In this document: in pieces, positions 43,541-53,267 of the stretch | Layout: each line of letters begins with the position of its first letter | Position numbering within the stretch: the stretch's first letter is position 1 | Source of the DNA: RGIG3701 sp030530205 | Lineage (GTDB): Bacteria > Planctomycetota > Planctomycetia > Pirellulales > Thermoguttaceae | Assembly (NCBI GenBank): GCA_030530205.1 | Contig: JAUMVK010000001.1 | Span: 124,001 to 188,000, forward strand | Length of the DNA: 64,000 nt | Reading direction: 5' to 3' | Position numbers and translations under genes: made by a program | Notes under the pieces: generated by a model | Database searches by the model: none | Told to the model about the DNA's origin: nothing | What the model saw: the letters and a program-made list of their open reading frames with translations, nothing else

Positions 43541-46500
43541 ATGGCCGTTCCTCAAGAAATCCAGCGTCTTTTTCTGGCCCTTCGCCGTAAGATCCGGTTT
43601 TACCTCGCCGCGGAAGGTGTAGGGCTTTGGACGTTTCACCTCGGATTGATCTTTTGGTTTTCACTTCTGGCGGACCGTTTTTTTGAACCATCTCCGCTTG
43701 TGCGTGGAATTTTTTCGGGGGTCGCGATTTTTTTTCTGCTTTGGGATTTCTGGCGGGTCGTTCTGAAACCGGTCATGAAACCGATCAATGACCACGGTCT
43801 GGCTGTCCTTCTGGAAAAACGTTTTCCCGAGTTTGACGATGCGCTGCTGACGCTTGTGGAACCTGAACGTGTGGAGGATTCTTCGCTTCGTGACGAATTC
43901 CTCACCCGAACGCAGTCGGAGTTGGCGGACCGTTTGGCTCAGTTCCGTTTTCGCCCGCTTTTCCGTTTCAAGCCTTTGATCCTTGGGCTTCTCGGGGCGG
44001 TTCTTGCCGCGGCCTCAGTCGGTGGTTTTGTGATCGGCGCACCTGAACTCTTCCACGTGTGGACCGAGCGCTTCATCGCTTTTTCGGAAACGCCCTGGCC
44101 ACGGCTCGTGCAGATGGAACTCCCGGAATCCTTTAGTTCCGGAACGCTTAAAGTCGCTTGCGGCTCGGACGTTCAAATCCGTGTCCGCGCCGGTATTTCC
44201 CAGACGGCGGTAGAGTCTGGCCGGCACTTGAATGATGTCCTTCGAACCGTTTATTTCTCGTACAAAACCGAGGACGGAATTCGGGATCGGGTCGCGATGG
44301 AGCGTGAAAACGAATCATTCACGGAAAACGGCGAATGGGCCGATTTCACGTACACTTTCCGAGGTGTTTTGAAGTCTTTTGACTTTGATTTGACTGGAGG
44401 CGACGCTTCCGTCCGCGGTCTGCATGTGGAGGTAGTGGATTCTCCGACCGCGGCCCTATCGCTGCGTTTTGAGTTTCCCGCATACACCGCTCTGACTCCC
44501 CAAACGCTCAAACCCGGGGCGGTTCAGGCCGTTCCCGCCGGGACCAAAATCACGGTTTTCGGTGAGGCCAACAAACCCCTGACCGGTGTGGAAGTGGACC
44601 AGTCCCGGTCAGTTGGGGAAAACGCCGGGGCTGAACGTGCTCTAAAGGCTCAAATCCAGAAATCAGGCCGTGGCTTTACGGTTCCACTGGGGATTTTTGA
44701 AAATGATTTGACCCTTCTGTTTACACTTCATGACTCAGATGGGATCGTTTCGCCCGCCCCGATCAAACTCACCCTGACGGTTGAGGAGGATTCCGTCCCA
44801 CAGCTCGAAGTTACTCCGTGGGGAATTGGGGACTGTATCACGTCAAACGCGAGGATCCCAATGAAGGGCCGAATCAAAGACGATTTTGGGCTAAAAAACG
44901 TCTCGTTCGTTTGGCAGACAGAACGTCCTGAACCCCAAACCAGTGAGGATCCCAACGACGAAAATCAAGGGACCAGAGAGGGACCGAAAGGCTTTCGCCG
45001 CCTGGCTGAATGGTCGGATGTACAGACCGCTCCCCCGCTGGAGTTTGAACTGAACGGGGCGCTCGAAACCTCTGCGCTGGACCTGGTGGAACTGGGCCTT
45101 AAAGAGAAAGACCACTTCCAGATTTTCATGGCGGCAGAAGACCGAAATGATCGTGAGCCTGCGGGTCGCCGTGTCGGGCGTTCACAGCCGGTCACGCTCG
45201 AAGTTGTTTCGCCGGATCAGCTCCGCTGGAATCTGGAAGGCCGCGAGGCGGTTCTGGGCCAGCTCTTTGACGCGGCTCTGGGAGAAGTCAAGGATTCCCG
45301 TGAAACCCTTGGAACGCTCACGTTTGACACGCCGGAAAATCCTCCTTTACAGGTTCCTGAAAACGCCGAAAAAGACAGCGAAGAATCGCTGCAGGAACTT
45401 CAAAGCTACAGGACCGAGCGTGTGATCCAGAATAACCGAAAGAACTCGCACGAGTTTTACGGAATCGCGGAGAGCATCGAAAATATTTGCCTCCAAATGG
45501 TGAACAATCGAATCGACTCGCCGGCCTGGCTGGAGCGTTTGAATGCCGGGATCCGCGAGCCGCTCGTCTCGCTTCATACGAAACAGATCCCCGAGCTGGA
45601 AACGACGCTGACGGCTTTACGCGAGGCTATCGACGCGAACGATTTGTCTGCCGCGAAGACACTGCACGCCAAAGCCTCGGTTCAGATGGACGCGATTCTG
45701 TTACTTCTGGCCGCTGTCCGCGAGAAGATCCTGAAAATGCAGGACTTCAGCGAAATGGTCGAACTCATGCGCACGGTAGTCCGTCAGGAAGAGGAGCTTC
45801 AGCTCGAAATTGCGAAGCAGAACCGTTCCGCACTGGCGGATTTGGCCGGCGATGACGATGATGATGACGATGAAGAAGATGTTCCAAAACAGGAAGCCGA
45901 ACCGGTTGAAGACACCGGGAAAGCGCCAACGGCCGATCGTCTTGTGGAACGTCAGGAGGAAGTTCTTCGCACGTTCAACCTCTGGGACGAGAAGATCCCG
46001 CAAATGCTCGAAATGCTTCGGAACGATCCGGTCCATGCGAACCTTCTGAAAGACGCCCGGCAGATGAGTGACGAAATGCGAGTTCGCAGCCGTCTTGAGG
46101 AAATCGATCGGCAGCTCGCTGAGAAAGAACATTCCAAAGCGGCCGATGGAACGAAAAAGCTGATCCCCGACCTGAAGAAGATCCTCGCAAAACTCGAGAC
46201 AGAAGACCGAAGCCAGCGTCTCCAGTCCGAAACGGAACGCCTGCGCGCGCACCTGAAGGAACTGAACGAGCGTATCCGTGAGCAGCAATCTCTTGAAGGC
46301 CGAACACGCCGTGCCCGGGACGTTCGGGAAATCGCCAAAGATCAGGATTCCGCAGCCCAAAAAACGGGGGAACTTGCCCGCAAGATTTCCGACGAAGAAC
46401 AGGCAAATCAATCCGAAAACCAATCGGGTGAAAACAATCAGCCGTCGGAGGGAGACCAGGCTGAGAATTCTGAATCCCAGGAGTCCAAACAGGGTGAAAA

Positions 46501-47275
46501 GCCCCTTTCCGAGTCTCTGCGTGAGGCTCAAAAGCGTATGGACGCGGCTCGGGAAAAGCTGGAGCAGACCGACCGATCTGGTGCGCAGGATGAACAGAAA
46601 AAGGCCCTTGAAGAACTGGAACAGGCAAAGGCCGAGCTGGAAGAAATTCTGCGTCAAATGCGTGAGGAGGAAATGAAGCGGTCGCTTGCCCAGATCGAGA
46701 CGCAGCTCAAGACGATGATCCAGCTCCAGCGGGGAATTCAGGACGATACGAAACGCCTCGATGGGATCCCGCAGGAGAAGCGCACGGTCGAATTTACCGA
46801 CGAGTCCGCGCGTCTTTCCCGGCGTGAAAGGGAACTGGAGCTCAAGGCCGAAACACTTCTGACGATGCTTCGGGAGGATGGCCGGGCGCGGATGATGGTC
46901 GAGCTGCTCACCCAGACCGCCCAGGACATGAATCGTGTGATGGACTTCCTCGCCAAAGGCCGCGCCGATTCCGTCACGATCGATCTGGAAACCGACATCA
47001 TTCAGGCCCTTGAAGAAATGCTCGCCGCAGTCGAGGAGACCGAGCGGAAACTTGAGGAAGACCAGGATTCTCCCGATGGAAATATGGACGGCTCGGGAGG
47101 GGATATGGATCAGGCCCTGATCGACAAAATCGCCGAGCTGAAGATGATCCGCTCTGCCGAGGTCCGAATCTGGAAGCGGACGCAAAACACTCCCGCATCG
47201 GAAGTCGAAATCCTCCGCGGCCTCTCCACCCAGCAGGAAAAACTGCGCAAGATCGTACACGAGATGGCTAAATAG
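43541..47275 (+). CDS. Large membrane protein with coiled-coil C-terminus (DUF4175-like)
   Basis: 1244 residues. Membrane segments lie at about 25-45, 55-75 and 140-160. A beta-rich middle part (about 200-560) is followed by a long acidic and Lys/Glu/Gln-rich coiled-coil region (750-1150) with DDDDDDDEEDV near residue 770. N-terminal blocks such as HGLAVLLEKRFPEFDDALLT and ETPWPRLVQMELPESF resemble the DUF4175/'large coiled-coil' proteins that accompany DUF58 and MoxR genes in planctomycetes; here the DUF58 genes are tens of kb away. No enzyme motif is seen. Probably envelope scaffold. Convergent with the DUF5107/TPR gene. Confidence 0.7.
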   Translation: MAVPQEIQRLFLALRRKIRFYLAAEGVGLWTFHLGLIFWFSLLADRFFEPSPLVRGIFSGVAIFFLLWDFWRVVLKPVMKPINDHGLAVLLEKRFPEFDDALLTLVEPERVEDSSLRDEFLTRTQSELADRLAQFRFRPLFRFKPLILGLLGAVLAAASVGGFVIGAPELFHVWTERFIAFSETPWPRLVQMELPESFSSGTLKVACGSDVQIRVRAGISQTAVESGRHLNDVLRTVYFSYKTEDGIRDRVAMERENESFTENGEWADFTYTFRGVLKSFDFDLTGGDASVRGLHVEVVDSPTAALSLRFEFPAYTALTPQTLKPGAVQAVPAGTKITVFGEANKPLTGVEVDQSRSVGENAGAERALKAQIQKSGRGFTVPLGIFENDLTLLFTLHDSDGIVSPAPIKLTLTVEEDSVPQLEVTPWGIGDCITSNARIPMKGRIKDDFGLKNVSFVWQTERPEPQTSEDPNDENQGTREGPKGFRRLAEWSDVQTAPPLEFELNGALETSALDLVELGLKEKDHFQIFMAAEDRNDREPAGRRVGRSQPVTLEVVSPDQLRWNLEGREAVLGQLFDAALGEVKDSRETLGTLTFDTPENPPLQVPENAEKDSEESLQELQSYRTERVIQNNRKNSHEFYGIAESIENICLQMVNNRIDSPAWLERLNAGIREPLVSLHTKQIPELETTLTALREAIDANDLSAAKTLHAKASVQMDAILLLLAAVREKILKMQDFSEMVELMRTVVRQEEELQLEIAKQNRSALADLAGDDDDDDDEEDVPKQEAEPVEDTGKAPTADRLVERQEEVLRTFNLWDEKIPQMLEMLRNDPVHANLLKDARQMSDEMRVRSRLEEIDRQLAEKEHSKAADGTKKLIPDLKKILAKLETEDRSQRLQSETERLRAHLKELNERIREQQSLEGRTRRARDVREIAKDQDSAAQKTGELARKISDEEQANQSENQSGENNQPSEGDQAENSESQESKQGEKPLSESLREAQKRMDAAREKLEQTDRSGAQDEQKKALEELEQAKAELEEILRQMREEEMKRSLAQIETQLKTMIQLQRGIQDDTKRLDGIPQEKRTVEFTDESARLSRRERELELKAETLLTMLREDGRARMMVELLTQTAQDMNRVMDFLAKGRADSVTIDLETDIIQALEEMLAAVEETERKLEEDQDSPDGNMDGSGGDMDQALIDKIAELKMIRSAEVRIWKRTQNTPASEVEILRGLSTQQEKLRKIVHEMAK

Positions 47276-47383
47276 GATAGATTGTGAAGAGGGAAAACCT
47301 CCTTGTGCCACTTCAACTTTAAGGAAGTTTCCAAAACCTCAATCCCTTTTCCAGAATGATAGCGCCGCCTGTTCAAACCTCAT

Positions 47384-47475
47384 TTTAAACACGGATTTTC
47401 ACGCATCAAAAGGATTTTCGATCCCGTAAAACAACATCTTTTGATCCTTCTGAATCTGTGAAAACCGTGTTTAAA
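47384..47475. repeat. Long imperfect palindrome, dispersed repeat family C, copy 2
   Basis: TTTAAACACGGATTTTCACG at the left (identical to the copy at 4491) and ACCGTGTTTAAA at the right, with an AT-rich centre containing AAAAGGATTTTCGATCCCG. It sits between two convergent genes, and the arms can fold into a hairpin. The stretch 47276-47527 otherwise shows nothing. Confidence 0.8.
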
Positions 47476-47527
47476 GCAAAGGTTAAACAGAAACGGACTT
47501 GGTGTCTGGAATGGAAGTTTTTGAACT

Positions 47528-50500
47528 TTATTTCATGACCTTCGGCCAAATCAGGTTTGGATTCAGCTTGAGCGCCTCGTCGAAGAAGTTCTTCGCGGCG
47601 GGGGCGTCGTCCTGGGCCAGAGACACAAGGCCGTGCAGGAAGAACAACTTCGCGCTGCGTTCTGCGGCAGTTCCGTCTTCACCGAACTTGGAGAATTCGT
47701 CCGCTCGGGCCGACCGGTCCATACGAGCGTTTACCGCGTCTGCGAATTTCTGCGTCAGCGCTTTCGCTTCGTCCGAACGCCCCAGCTTCTTCAGAGAGGC
47801 GATCTGGAAGTAGGTGATCTCGTGGCAAAGATCCACGTTCGCGTTGGCCGGATCCGCCGATTGCGCGAACGCTTTCTTCGCGCCTTCCACGTCGCCTTTG
47901 GCTTCCAGGGTCGTACCGAGGAAGTAGAAGATTTTGGCGTTCTGTCCACCGCCGACCACTCGGCCCACCTCGAGGTTTTCCGGGTAGGTCTGTGCGATCT
48001 CGAAATCAGCGACGGCACCGTCGAAATCCTTGGCGTCACGACGAGCCAGACCGCGGAGCAGGTGCGCATCCACGAAAGTATCGTGCACGGCCCGACCTCC
48101 TTCCCAGACGTGGAAGTGGCGTTTGTCGAGCTGGTCGATCGCTTTCTGGTACTGGTCGGTGGCGTTCCAAAGTCCGATCAGACGGATCGTAGAATCGTCG
48201 TGGGAAAGCACGGTTTCCAGATTTGCCTCCATCAGCTTCAGACGCTCGGGGGCTGGAACGAGTTTCTGCGCTTCCAGAACGTCCAGCTCGACGAACGGTT
48301 TCGGGTCGGAAACGTCGTACTTCAGACTGGTCTTATACGCTTCGATCGCGCGGTCGATCTGGCCGGCCTGCGTGTAAGCGAAACCCAGGTTCCGCCAAAC
48401 GCGGCCGTAAGCCGGATTCAGCTGGGCGGATTTTTCCCACGCCGCGATGCCCGCGTTTTTCTGCTCGAAGTAGTACAGAATATTCCCGAGCAGGCACCAC
48501 GCCTTCGCGTCGTTCGGGTTCCGCTTGACGGCGGCTTGCAGGAGGGCGATCTCTTCCACGCGGAACGGGAAGCAGTAGTCGAGCGACTGGGCCGGGACCT
48601 TGACCCCTTCGCCGGGCGCCAGAGCGTCGAGCCAGTACGCCGCCATGAGTGAATCGCTGAACGGCTTGCCGTACCGCATCGCCGCGCGCAGTATCCTGGC
48701 CGCGTCATCCGAGCCGAGCGAGGCGTAGTCGGCCACGACTTCGAGCAGTTCCTGGACCTTGACCAAATCATCTCCGCGGAGCGCTTCGTCGAAGATCGCG
48801 TTCGCTCTGGCGTCGAAGAAACCTTCCGCCAGGGCGAGTTCCACCTTGGCCATGACGTCCAGCGGATTTTGACGCAAAACGTTCATCAGGACGGCCAACC
48901 GGACTTCCCGCGGGGCGTTCATCTTGCGGAGGAAGTACGCGCGGACCACCTGCGCCTTCGGGTCGTCGTAGTTCGAGTTCAGCGACTTCAAAACCAGTTC
49001 GAGCGCTTTCGGGTAGTCGCCTTCGCAGGAGGCAAGTTTGGCGAGCTGGAAGAACGCGGCGGACTGGTATCCGGTCGTCCACGTGGCTTTCCAGTACTGG
49101 TCTTTCGCTTCGGCGATTTTGCCCTCGTTCTGGAGGACCAGGCCGAGCAGGTAGTGAGGCTCACCGTCTTTCAGGCGCGTGTAGTTTTTATCGAGGCGGG
49201 CCAAAGCCGTGCGCAGGTGCTTCCCGGCGAGTTCCCATTTCGCCTGGCGGGCGTAATGGAGACCGACCGCGGTGTTCGTCCGGGCGTCTCCCGGGTCGCG
49301 GCGAAGGGCTTCCTCGTAGTAATCCATCGGGTTCATGCGCGCATTGTGGAACTGCTCCATACGCTGGGCGGCGAGGAAAAGCTCCTCGACCGTCTGGAAA
49401 TCTTTCGGAGCCGGCGTCGGTTTTACGATTTCCGGCATTTCCTCCGGTTCCAGCCTGGTCGGCTGCCACGTCACGAGGACTTTTCCCGAGGCGTCGAGCA
49501 GGGCGACGCGAATTTCCTCGTCCTTCGTCTCTTTCGGAACGGTCAGCTCCTGAATGAACGGGTGGGCCGGGTCGATATTAATTTCTTTTTCAAGCGCTTC
49601 CTCGCCATTAATATAAATGACGGATTTCGCGTTGGGGAAATCGCCGGTCGCGCAGAAGCCGAAGCGGATTTTATCCTCGGCGACCCGTTCCATATTCGCG
49701 GCGGCGTCCACCGTCGCGGCCTTTACTCCTCCGATCCCACGGATCGGGTACCAGACCTGAGTGTGCTCGCGCGTTTCACCCGGGCCGATCCAGCTGTAGT
49801 CCGGCTGATTGTCCGACCAGGCTCCGACCATGAGTTCCAGGTACTGCGGGTACTCGGCGTCACTTCCCTCGAGCGACTCTTTTTTCTCCTCGTCGGTCCA
49901 GGGGTCGGTCAGCATTTTGTCCCACATTTTGGCGCGGTCGTGATTCCCCCACAGGAAAAACTTCTTCCCGGGGACCTGGTAGTGGTTTGCGATGTGAACG
50001 GTTCCCGCGTCACGCCCGTGGTCGTAGCCGGCCAGAAAATCGCTTTCCTGGTCCCACGCGAAGACCGAACGGAAGCGGTCCGTGTGATTCTTCCAGTAGC
50101 GGAAATCCACGCCCGGCAGTCCTTCGGGCCAGTTGCAGAACGAAACCTTCGCGTGGTCGCAGCCGTGCTGGACGTTCGGCGCGAAAATGACCTCGTAGTC
50201 GGGATTGCAATGGACCGAAACGTTCGCCCAGCAGAGCATCGACTGGATCAGATTCGAGCGGTTTTCGATGCGCGTTTTGGCCTTCACGTAGGAACGGCCC
50301 GGCACGACGGAAAGCTCGACCGACCATTTCATCCGGTGGCGTAGTTCCGTCTCGCCGACCCAGATCGACTTGGAGCCGTCGGGGTTTTCGAGCGTTTTCC
50401 AGTCCACGGCCATGAAACTCGACGGGCGGTGGTGGTGCGGAATGTTCCACTCCACGCCGCCGGACATCCAGGCGCCGAGCATCCCGATCAGGGCCGGCTT

Positions 50501-50860
50501 AACGACGTGCTGGCGGTAGAAAAACTCGTAGTGGTTTGTTTTGTCGGTGGCCTGAAGGATCCGGCCGCCCAGTTCAGGCATGACGCAGATCTTCACGAAT
50601 TCGTTTTCAAGGAACAGACCTTTGTACGTCACGTCCTTTTTGTCGTCGGTCAGACGGTCCAGCATAGCGTACGGGTACGTGTGCCCTTGCGCTCCCTGAT
50701 ATACGCGGCCCGTAAAGTAGATCGGGTTCAAATCCGCGGGGCCGATCTGATAGGTCGGTAAAACGACCGGTTCTTCCCTGACCGTCACGGGCGCGGGATC
50801 TGCCAGAGCGAGGCCAGCCAATAAAGGAAGGAGCAAAGCTCCAAGATAAAAATGTTTCAT
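47528..50860 (-). CDS. Exported DUF5107 and TPR-repeat protein
   Basis: 1110 residues with a signal peptide (YLGALLLPLLAGLALA). The N-terminal half matches DUF5107, a beta-sandwich related to galactose-mutarotase-type domains: ELGGRILQATDKTNHYEFFY, SGGVEWNIPHHHRPSSFM, HIANHYQVPGKKFFLWG. The C-terminal half is a TPR superhelix (NPAYGRVWRNLGFAYTQAGQ, AVGLHYARQAKWELAGKHLR). Proteins of this type often lie in carbohydrate-use clusters in Bacteroidota and Planctomycetota, so sugar binding or processing is plausible. No clear promoter was found in the 210-nt spacer upstream. Full length and intact. Confidence 0.85.
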   Translation of the reverse strand: MKHFYLGALLLPLLAGLALADPAPVTVREEPVVLPTYQIGPADLNPIYFTGRVYQGAQGHTYPYAMLDRLTDDKKDVTYKGLFLENEFVKICVMPELGGRILQATDKTNHYEFFYRQHVVKPALIGMLGAWMSGGVEWNIPHHHRPSSFMAVDWKTLENPDGSKSIWVGETELRHRMKWSVELSVVPGRSYVKAKTRIENRSNLIQSMLCWANVSVHCNPDYEVIFAPNVQHGCDHAKVSFCNWPEGLPGVDFRYWKNHTDRFRSVFAWDQESDFLAGYDHGRDAGTVHIANHYQVPGKKFFLWGNHDRAKMWDKMLTDPWTDEEKKESLEGSDAEYPQYLELMVGAWSDNQPDYSWIGPGETREHTQVWYPIRGIGGVKAATVDAAANMERVAEDKIRFGFCATGDFPNAKSVIYINGEEALEKEINIDPAHPFIQELTVPKETKDEEIRVALLDASGKVLVTWQPTRLEPEEMPEIVKPTPAPKDFQTVEELFLAAQRMEQFHNARMNPMDYYEEALRRDPGDARTNTAVGLHYARQAKWELAGKHLRTALARLDKNYTRLKDGEPHYLLGLVLQNEGKIAEAKDQYWKATWTTGYQSAAFFQLAKLASCEGDYPKALELVLKSLNSNYDDPKAQVVRAYFLRKMNAPREVRLAVLMNVLRQNPLDVMAKVELALAEGFFDARANAIFDEALRGDDLVKVQELLEVVADYASLGSDDAARILRAAMRYGKPFSDSLMAAYWLDALAPGEGVKVPAQSLDYCFPFRVEEIALLQAAVKRNPNDAKAWCLLGNILYYFEQKNAGIAAWEKSAQLNPAYGRVWRNLGFAYTQAGQIDRAIEAYKTSLKYDVSDPKPFVELDVLEAQKLVPAPERLKLMEANLETVLSHDDSTIRLIGLWNATDQYQKAIDQLDKRHFHVWEGGRAVHDTFVDAHLLRGLARRDAKDFDGAVADFEIAQTYPENLEVGRVVGGGQNAKIFYFLGTTLEAKGDVEGAKKAFAQSADPANANVDLCHEITYFQIASLKKLGRSDEAKALTQKFADAVNARMDRSARADEFSKFGEDGTAAERSAKLFFLHGLVSLAQDDAPAAKNFFDEALKLNPNLIWPKVMK

Positions 50861-50985
50861 TTGAGTTAAATTAGTAAAAAGAATGGTTGGACTTTAATCA
50901 CGATTTTCCCGGAGGATTCTGGGAAAAACCTCAATAGCGCTTTCAAGTATAGCTGATTTTCTTTTCCTTTTAAAGGGGGGGAGCC

Positions 50986-51014
50986 TTTACTTTTTGAGGA
51001 AAATCTGGTAGAAT
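50986..51014 (+). promoter_or_regulatory. Probable promoter of the ATP synthase region
   Basis: TTTACT (50986-50991), 17-nt spacer, TAGAAT (51009-51014), 57 nt before the first gene of the plus-strand run. Intergenic gaps from here to atpB are short, so this may drive the operon. Confidence 0.5.
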
Positions 51015-51070
51015 GAAAATGATGTGCCTGGAGACGAGTTTCGCTTTGTGGGAGCCTTTAGAGTTTTAAT

Positions 51071-51793
51071 ATGTACTTGATTAAAGTCGATTTTTCGCTT
51101 TCAGAAATCGCGTCGTATATGTCGTCGCACGTCCTTTCGGATGTTTATGAGAATATGCGTCTGGAGAAAATCGGCCTTAATCCTGAATATATTAATGGTA
51201 CTGGAAACCAGCCGCTTGTTTTAACGTACTCTCTCCCGGGCCGGGTGGAGGATTACGAAATGTTGCCCGAGGAACACGCTTTCCGGCTGATTTCGAGTCG
51301 TTACCCGTGTTTTGAGCCTGAGAAAGCCCGATTCTGCCCAGGCGTTCCATGCTGGACGTGGACCACAGAGGAAATGACAATTAATTTTGAGCCGAAGGAA
51401 ATAGAGTGCGAACCGACTGGTGAGATTTTAGGTATGCAGGACGCTTACGTCTCGGTTTCCCGCGGGGAAGTTTTTATTTCTTTCGAAATGGTGCAGGAGT
51501 TCCTGACTCTTCAACTTGCGGGACTGGGGCTGAATCTGAAAGATATGCAGCCGCTCAAGTGGGACTCTGGCCGAAACGCGCTTATTTGTCAGGCAGATTC
51601 GTTTTCGATTACGTGGATCATTTCAGAGCCGAACGCATTTGACCCGCTGCTGCATTTTCTGAATCTGAAGAAAATCGTTGAAAGCCTTCGCGGCGAATAC
51701 CGCTTCAGTATTGAGGAGGCCTCACCGACACCTGAACCCTTGAGAGCGATGAAGATCCCACTCCGAAAAAAGGGTGAAACCAAATACTGGTGA
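51071..51793 (+). CDS. Hypothetical protein at the head of the atp operon
   Basis: 240 residues, no signal peptide or membrane segment, mixed alpha/beta (ASYMSSHVLSDVYENMRLEK, DAYVSVSRGEVFISFEMVQE, LLHFLNLKKIVESLRGEYRF). It is not recognised. The spacing of 28 nt to the atpI-like gene suggests co-transcription with the ATP synthase genes. Base composition is like that of the neighbours. Confidence 0.6.
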   Translation: MYLIKVDFSLSEIASYMSSHVLSDVYENMRLEKIGLNPEYINGTGNQPLVLTYSLPGRVEDYEMLPEEHAFRLISSRYPCFEPEKARFCPGVPCWTWTTEEMTINFEPKEIECEPTGEILGMQDAYVSVSRGEVFISFEMVQEFLTLQLAGLGLNLKDMQPLKWDSGRNALICQADSFSITWIISEPNAFDPLLHFLNLKKIVESLRGEYRFSIEEASPTPEPLRAMKIPLRKKGETKYW

Positions 51794-51821
51794 AGTTTAT
51801 TGATACCTTTTTGACCTTAAA

Positions 51822-52310
51822 ATGAATGGTACATTATACATTCTTAAACTGATGATCCCCGTTGGGATAGTGATTTCCACGGCGGTTTACCTGATTTGGG
51901 GTGGAGGACTGTACTTCCAGATTCAAGCCCTTATTTTCATTGGCTGCCTCGTAGGTGCGATCGTGGCTGAAGAGGTCCAGGTCCTTGCTGGGAAGTGGAA
52001 ATCGAGCCTCATGGCGGTCGGTTTTCTTGTTGGAGCGGCCTCAAGAATCATTTTTCCCCTTATTTTTCTGTTTTTTTCGTTAAAATTTTATCATTACCCC
52101 ATAGACAAAAATTTACAATATGTTATAATTGTCTCATATTTCGCATATTATCCACTTATGCTTTTCGCCTGTACATCGGCAGCAATCGCGCGAGCAAAAG
52201 CCTCACAGCCGGTCAAAGACTCTCAGGAAGAGAGTCCCCAAGCCAAGAATTCCACGGCATGTCAGGTTTCCGATAGTACCGAAAAAGCTTTTGATGAGAA
52301 AAAAAGGTAA
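51822..52310 (+). CDS. AtpI-like membrane protein
   Basis: 162 residues with four membrane segments (ILKLMIPVGIVISTAVYLIW, QALIFIGCLVGAIVAEEV, a long one ending FSLKFY and VIIVSYFAYYPLMLFACTSA) and a Ser/Gln/Lys-rich tail. In F-type operons a poorly conserved small protein (AtpI) occupies this place directly before atpB and helps c-ring assembly. The assignment rests on position, size and topology, not on a sequence motif. Its end is 3 nt from atpB. Confidence 0.5.
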   Translation: MNGTLYILKLMIPVGIVISTAVYLIWGGGLYFQIQALIFIGCLVGAIVAEEVQVLAGKWKSSLMAVGFLVGAASRIIFPLIFLFFSLKFYHYPIDKNLQYVIIVSYFAYYPLMLFACTSAAIARAKASQPVKDSQEESPQAKNSTACQVSDSTEKAFDEKKR

Positions 52311-52313
52311 ATC

Positions 52314-53114
52314 ATGGATACTGCAAAACTTTTCGAACACGTGAATGACAGTCACGTATTCGAGTTCCCGTTTGGCTGTGAAATCGAACTGCCCGTTATT
52401 TGCGGGCTGCAACTGACGAAATTCATGGTGATTGAGGTGCTGGTCGCGTTGTTCATGCTCCTCTTCTTCATACCTCTCGCCCGTAAAATCAAAACAGGCC
52501 AGCCGGTTCGCGGTCGTTTCAGCAATCTGCTGGAAGTTTTTCTTCTTTTCCTTCGTGACGATGTTGTTCGGCCGTCCATTGGTCACGGGGCGGATAAATT
52601 CCTCCCGCTTGCCTGGACGACTTTTTTCTTCATTCTGGGAATGAATCTTTTCGGAATGCTTCCGGGTTTCGGCTCACCAACTGCGAGTTACTCCGTGACT
52701 TGCCCGATGGCTGTGATTGCTCTGCTTTCATTGATTTTTGCCGGATCGGTTGCTCAAGGCCCGATTGGATTCTGGGTTCATCAGGTTCCCACGATGGATC
52801 TTCCGTTTGGAATGGGTTACATTTTGAAACCGATGCTTTTCGTTATTGAAGTTTTCGGTTTGATGGTCAAGCACTTCGTGTTGATGATTCGTCTTTTCGC
52901 GAATATGTTTGCCGGGCACCTCGTTTTGGCTGTCTTCACGACGTTCATCACGGTGGTCACCAGTGGCTGGCTGCTGTGGTTTTGCGTTTCTGTGCCGTCC
53001 ATGGCATTGGCCATCGCGATCAGCCTTTTGGAAATCTTCGTCGCTTTCCTTCAGGCGTACATTTTCACGTTCCTCATGTCGTTGTTCATTGGTATGGGCC
53101 GCCACGCACACTAA
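52314..53114 (+). CDS. atpB: ATP synthase F0 subunit a
   Basis: 266 residues with five or six membrane helices. The proton-channel helix contains the essential Arg193 in VLMIRLFANMFAGH, the hallmark of subunit a. The last helices (AISLLEIFVAFLQAYIFTFL) have the Gln and Glu positions seen in the family. It forms the stator half-channels beside the c-ring. AAAGG lies 7 nt upstream. Confidence 0.96.
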   Translation: MDTAKLFEHVNDSHVFEFPFGCEIELPVICGLQLTKFMVIEVLVALFMLLFFIPLARKIKTGQPVRGRFSNLLEVFLLFLRDDVVRPSIGHGADKFLPLAWTTFFFILGMNLFGMLPGFGSPTASYSVTCPMAVIALLSLIFAGSVAQGPIGFWVHQVPTMDLPFGMGYILKPMLFVIEVFGLMVKHFVLMIRLFANMFAGHLVLAVFTTFITVVTSGWLLWFCVSVPSMALAIAISLLEIFVAFLQAYIFTFLMSLFIGMGRHAH

Positions 53115-53180
53115 TGCGGGGACGACGCTTCCAGCGTCGTTAATAAATCAGAAGATGACGCTTCCAGCGTTGTTAATAAA
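53115..53180. repeat. Dispersed palindromic repeat family A, direct pair after atpB
   Basis: Begins one base after the atpB stop codon. Two successive palindromes, GACGACGCTTCCAGCGTCGT and then GATGACGCTTCCAGCGTTGT, each followed by TAATAAA. The first shares its 5' flank (TGCGGGG) with the copy inside the HZSA-like gene. Confidence 0.85.
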
Positions 53181-53267
53181 ATAAAGGACTAAAGACGGTG
53201 TTTCACGCATCGTCCCTGAACTGATAATCAATTAATCATCACTTACTCAAACTAGGGAGACCTAAAA

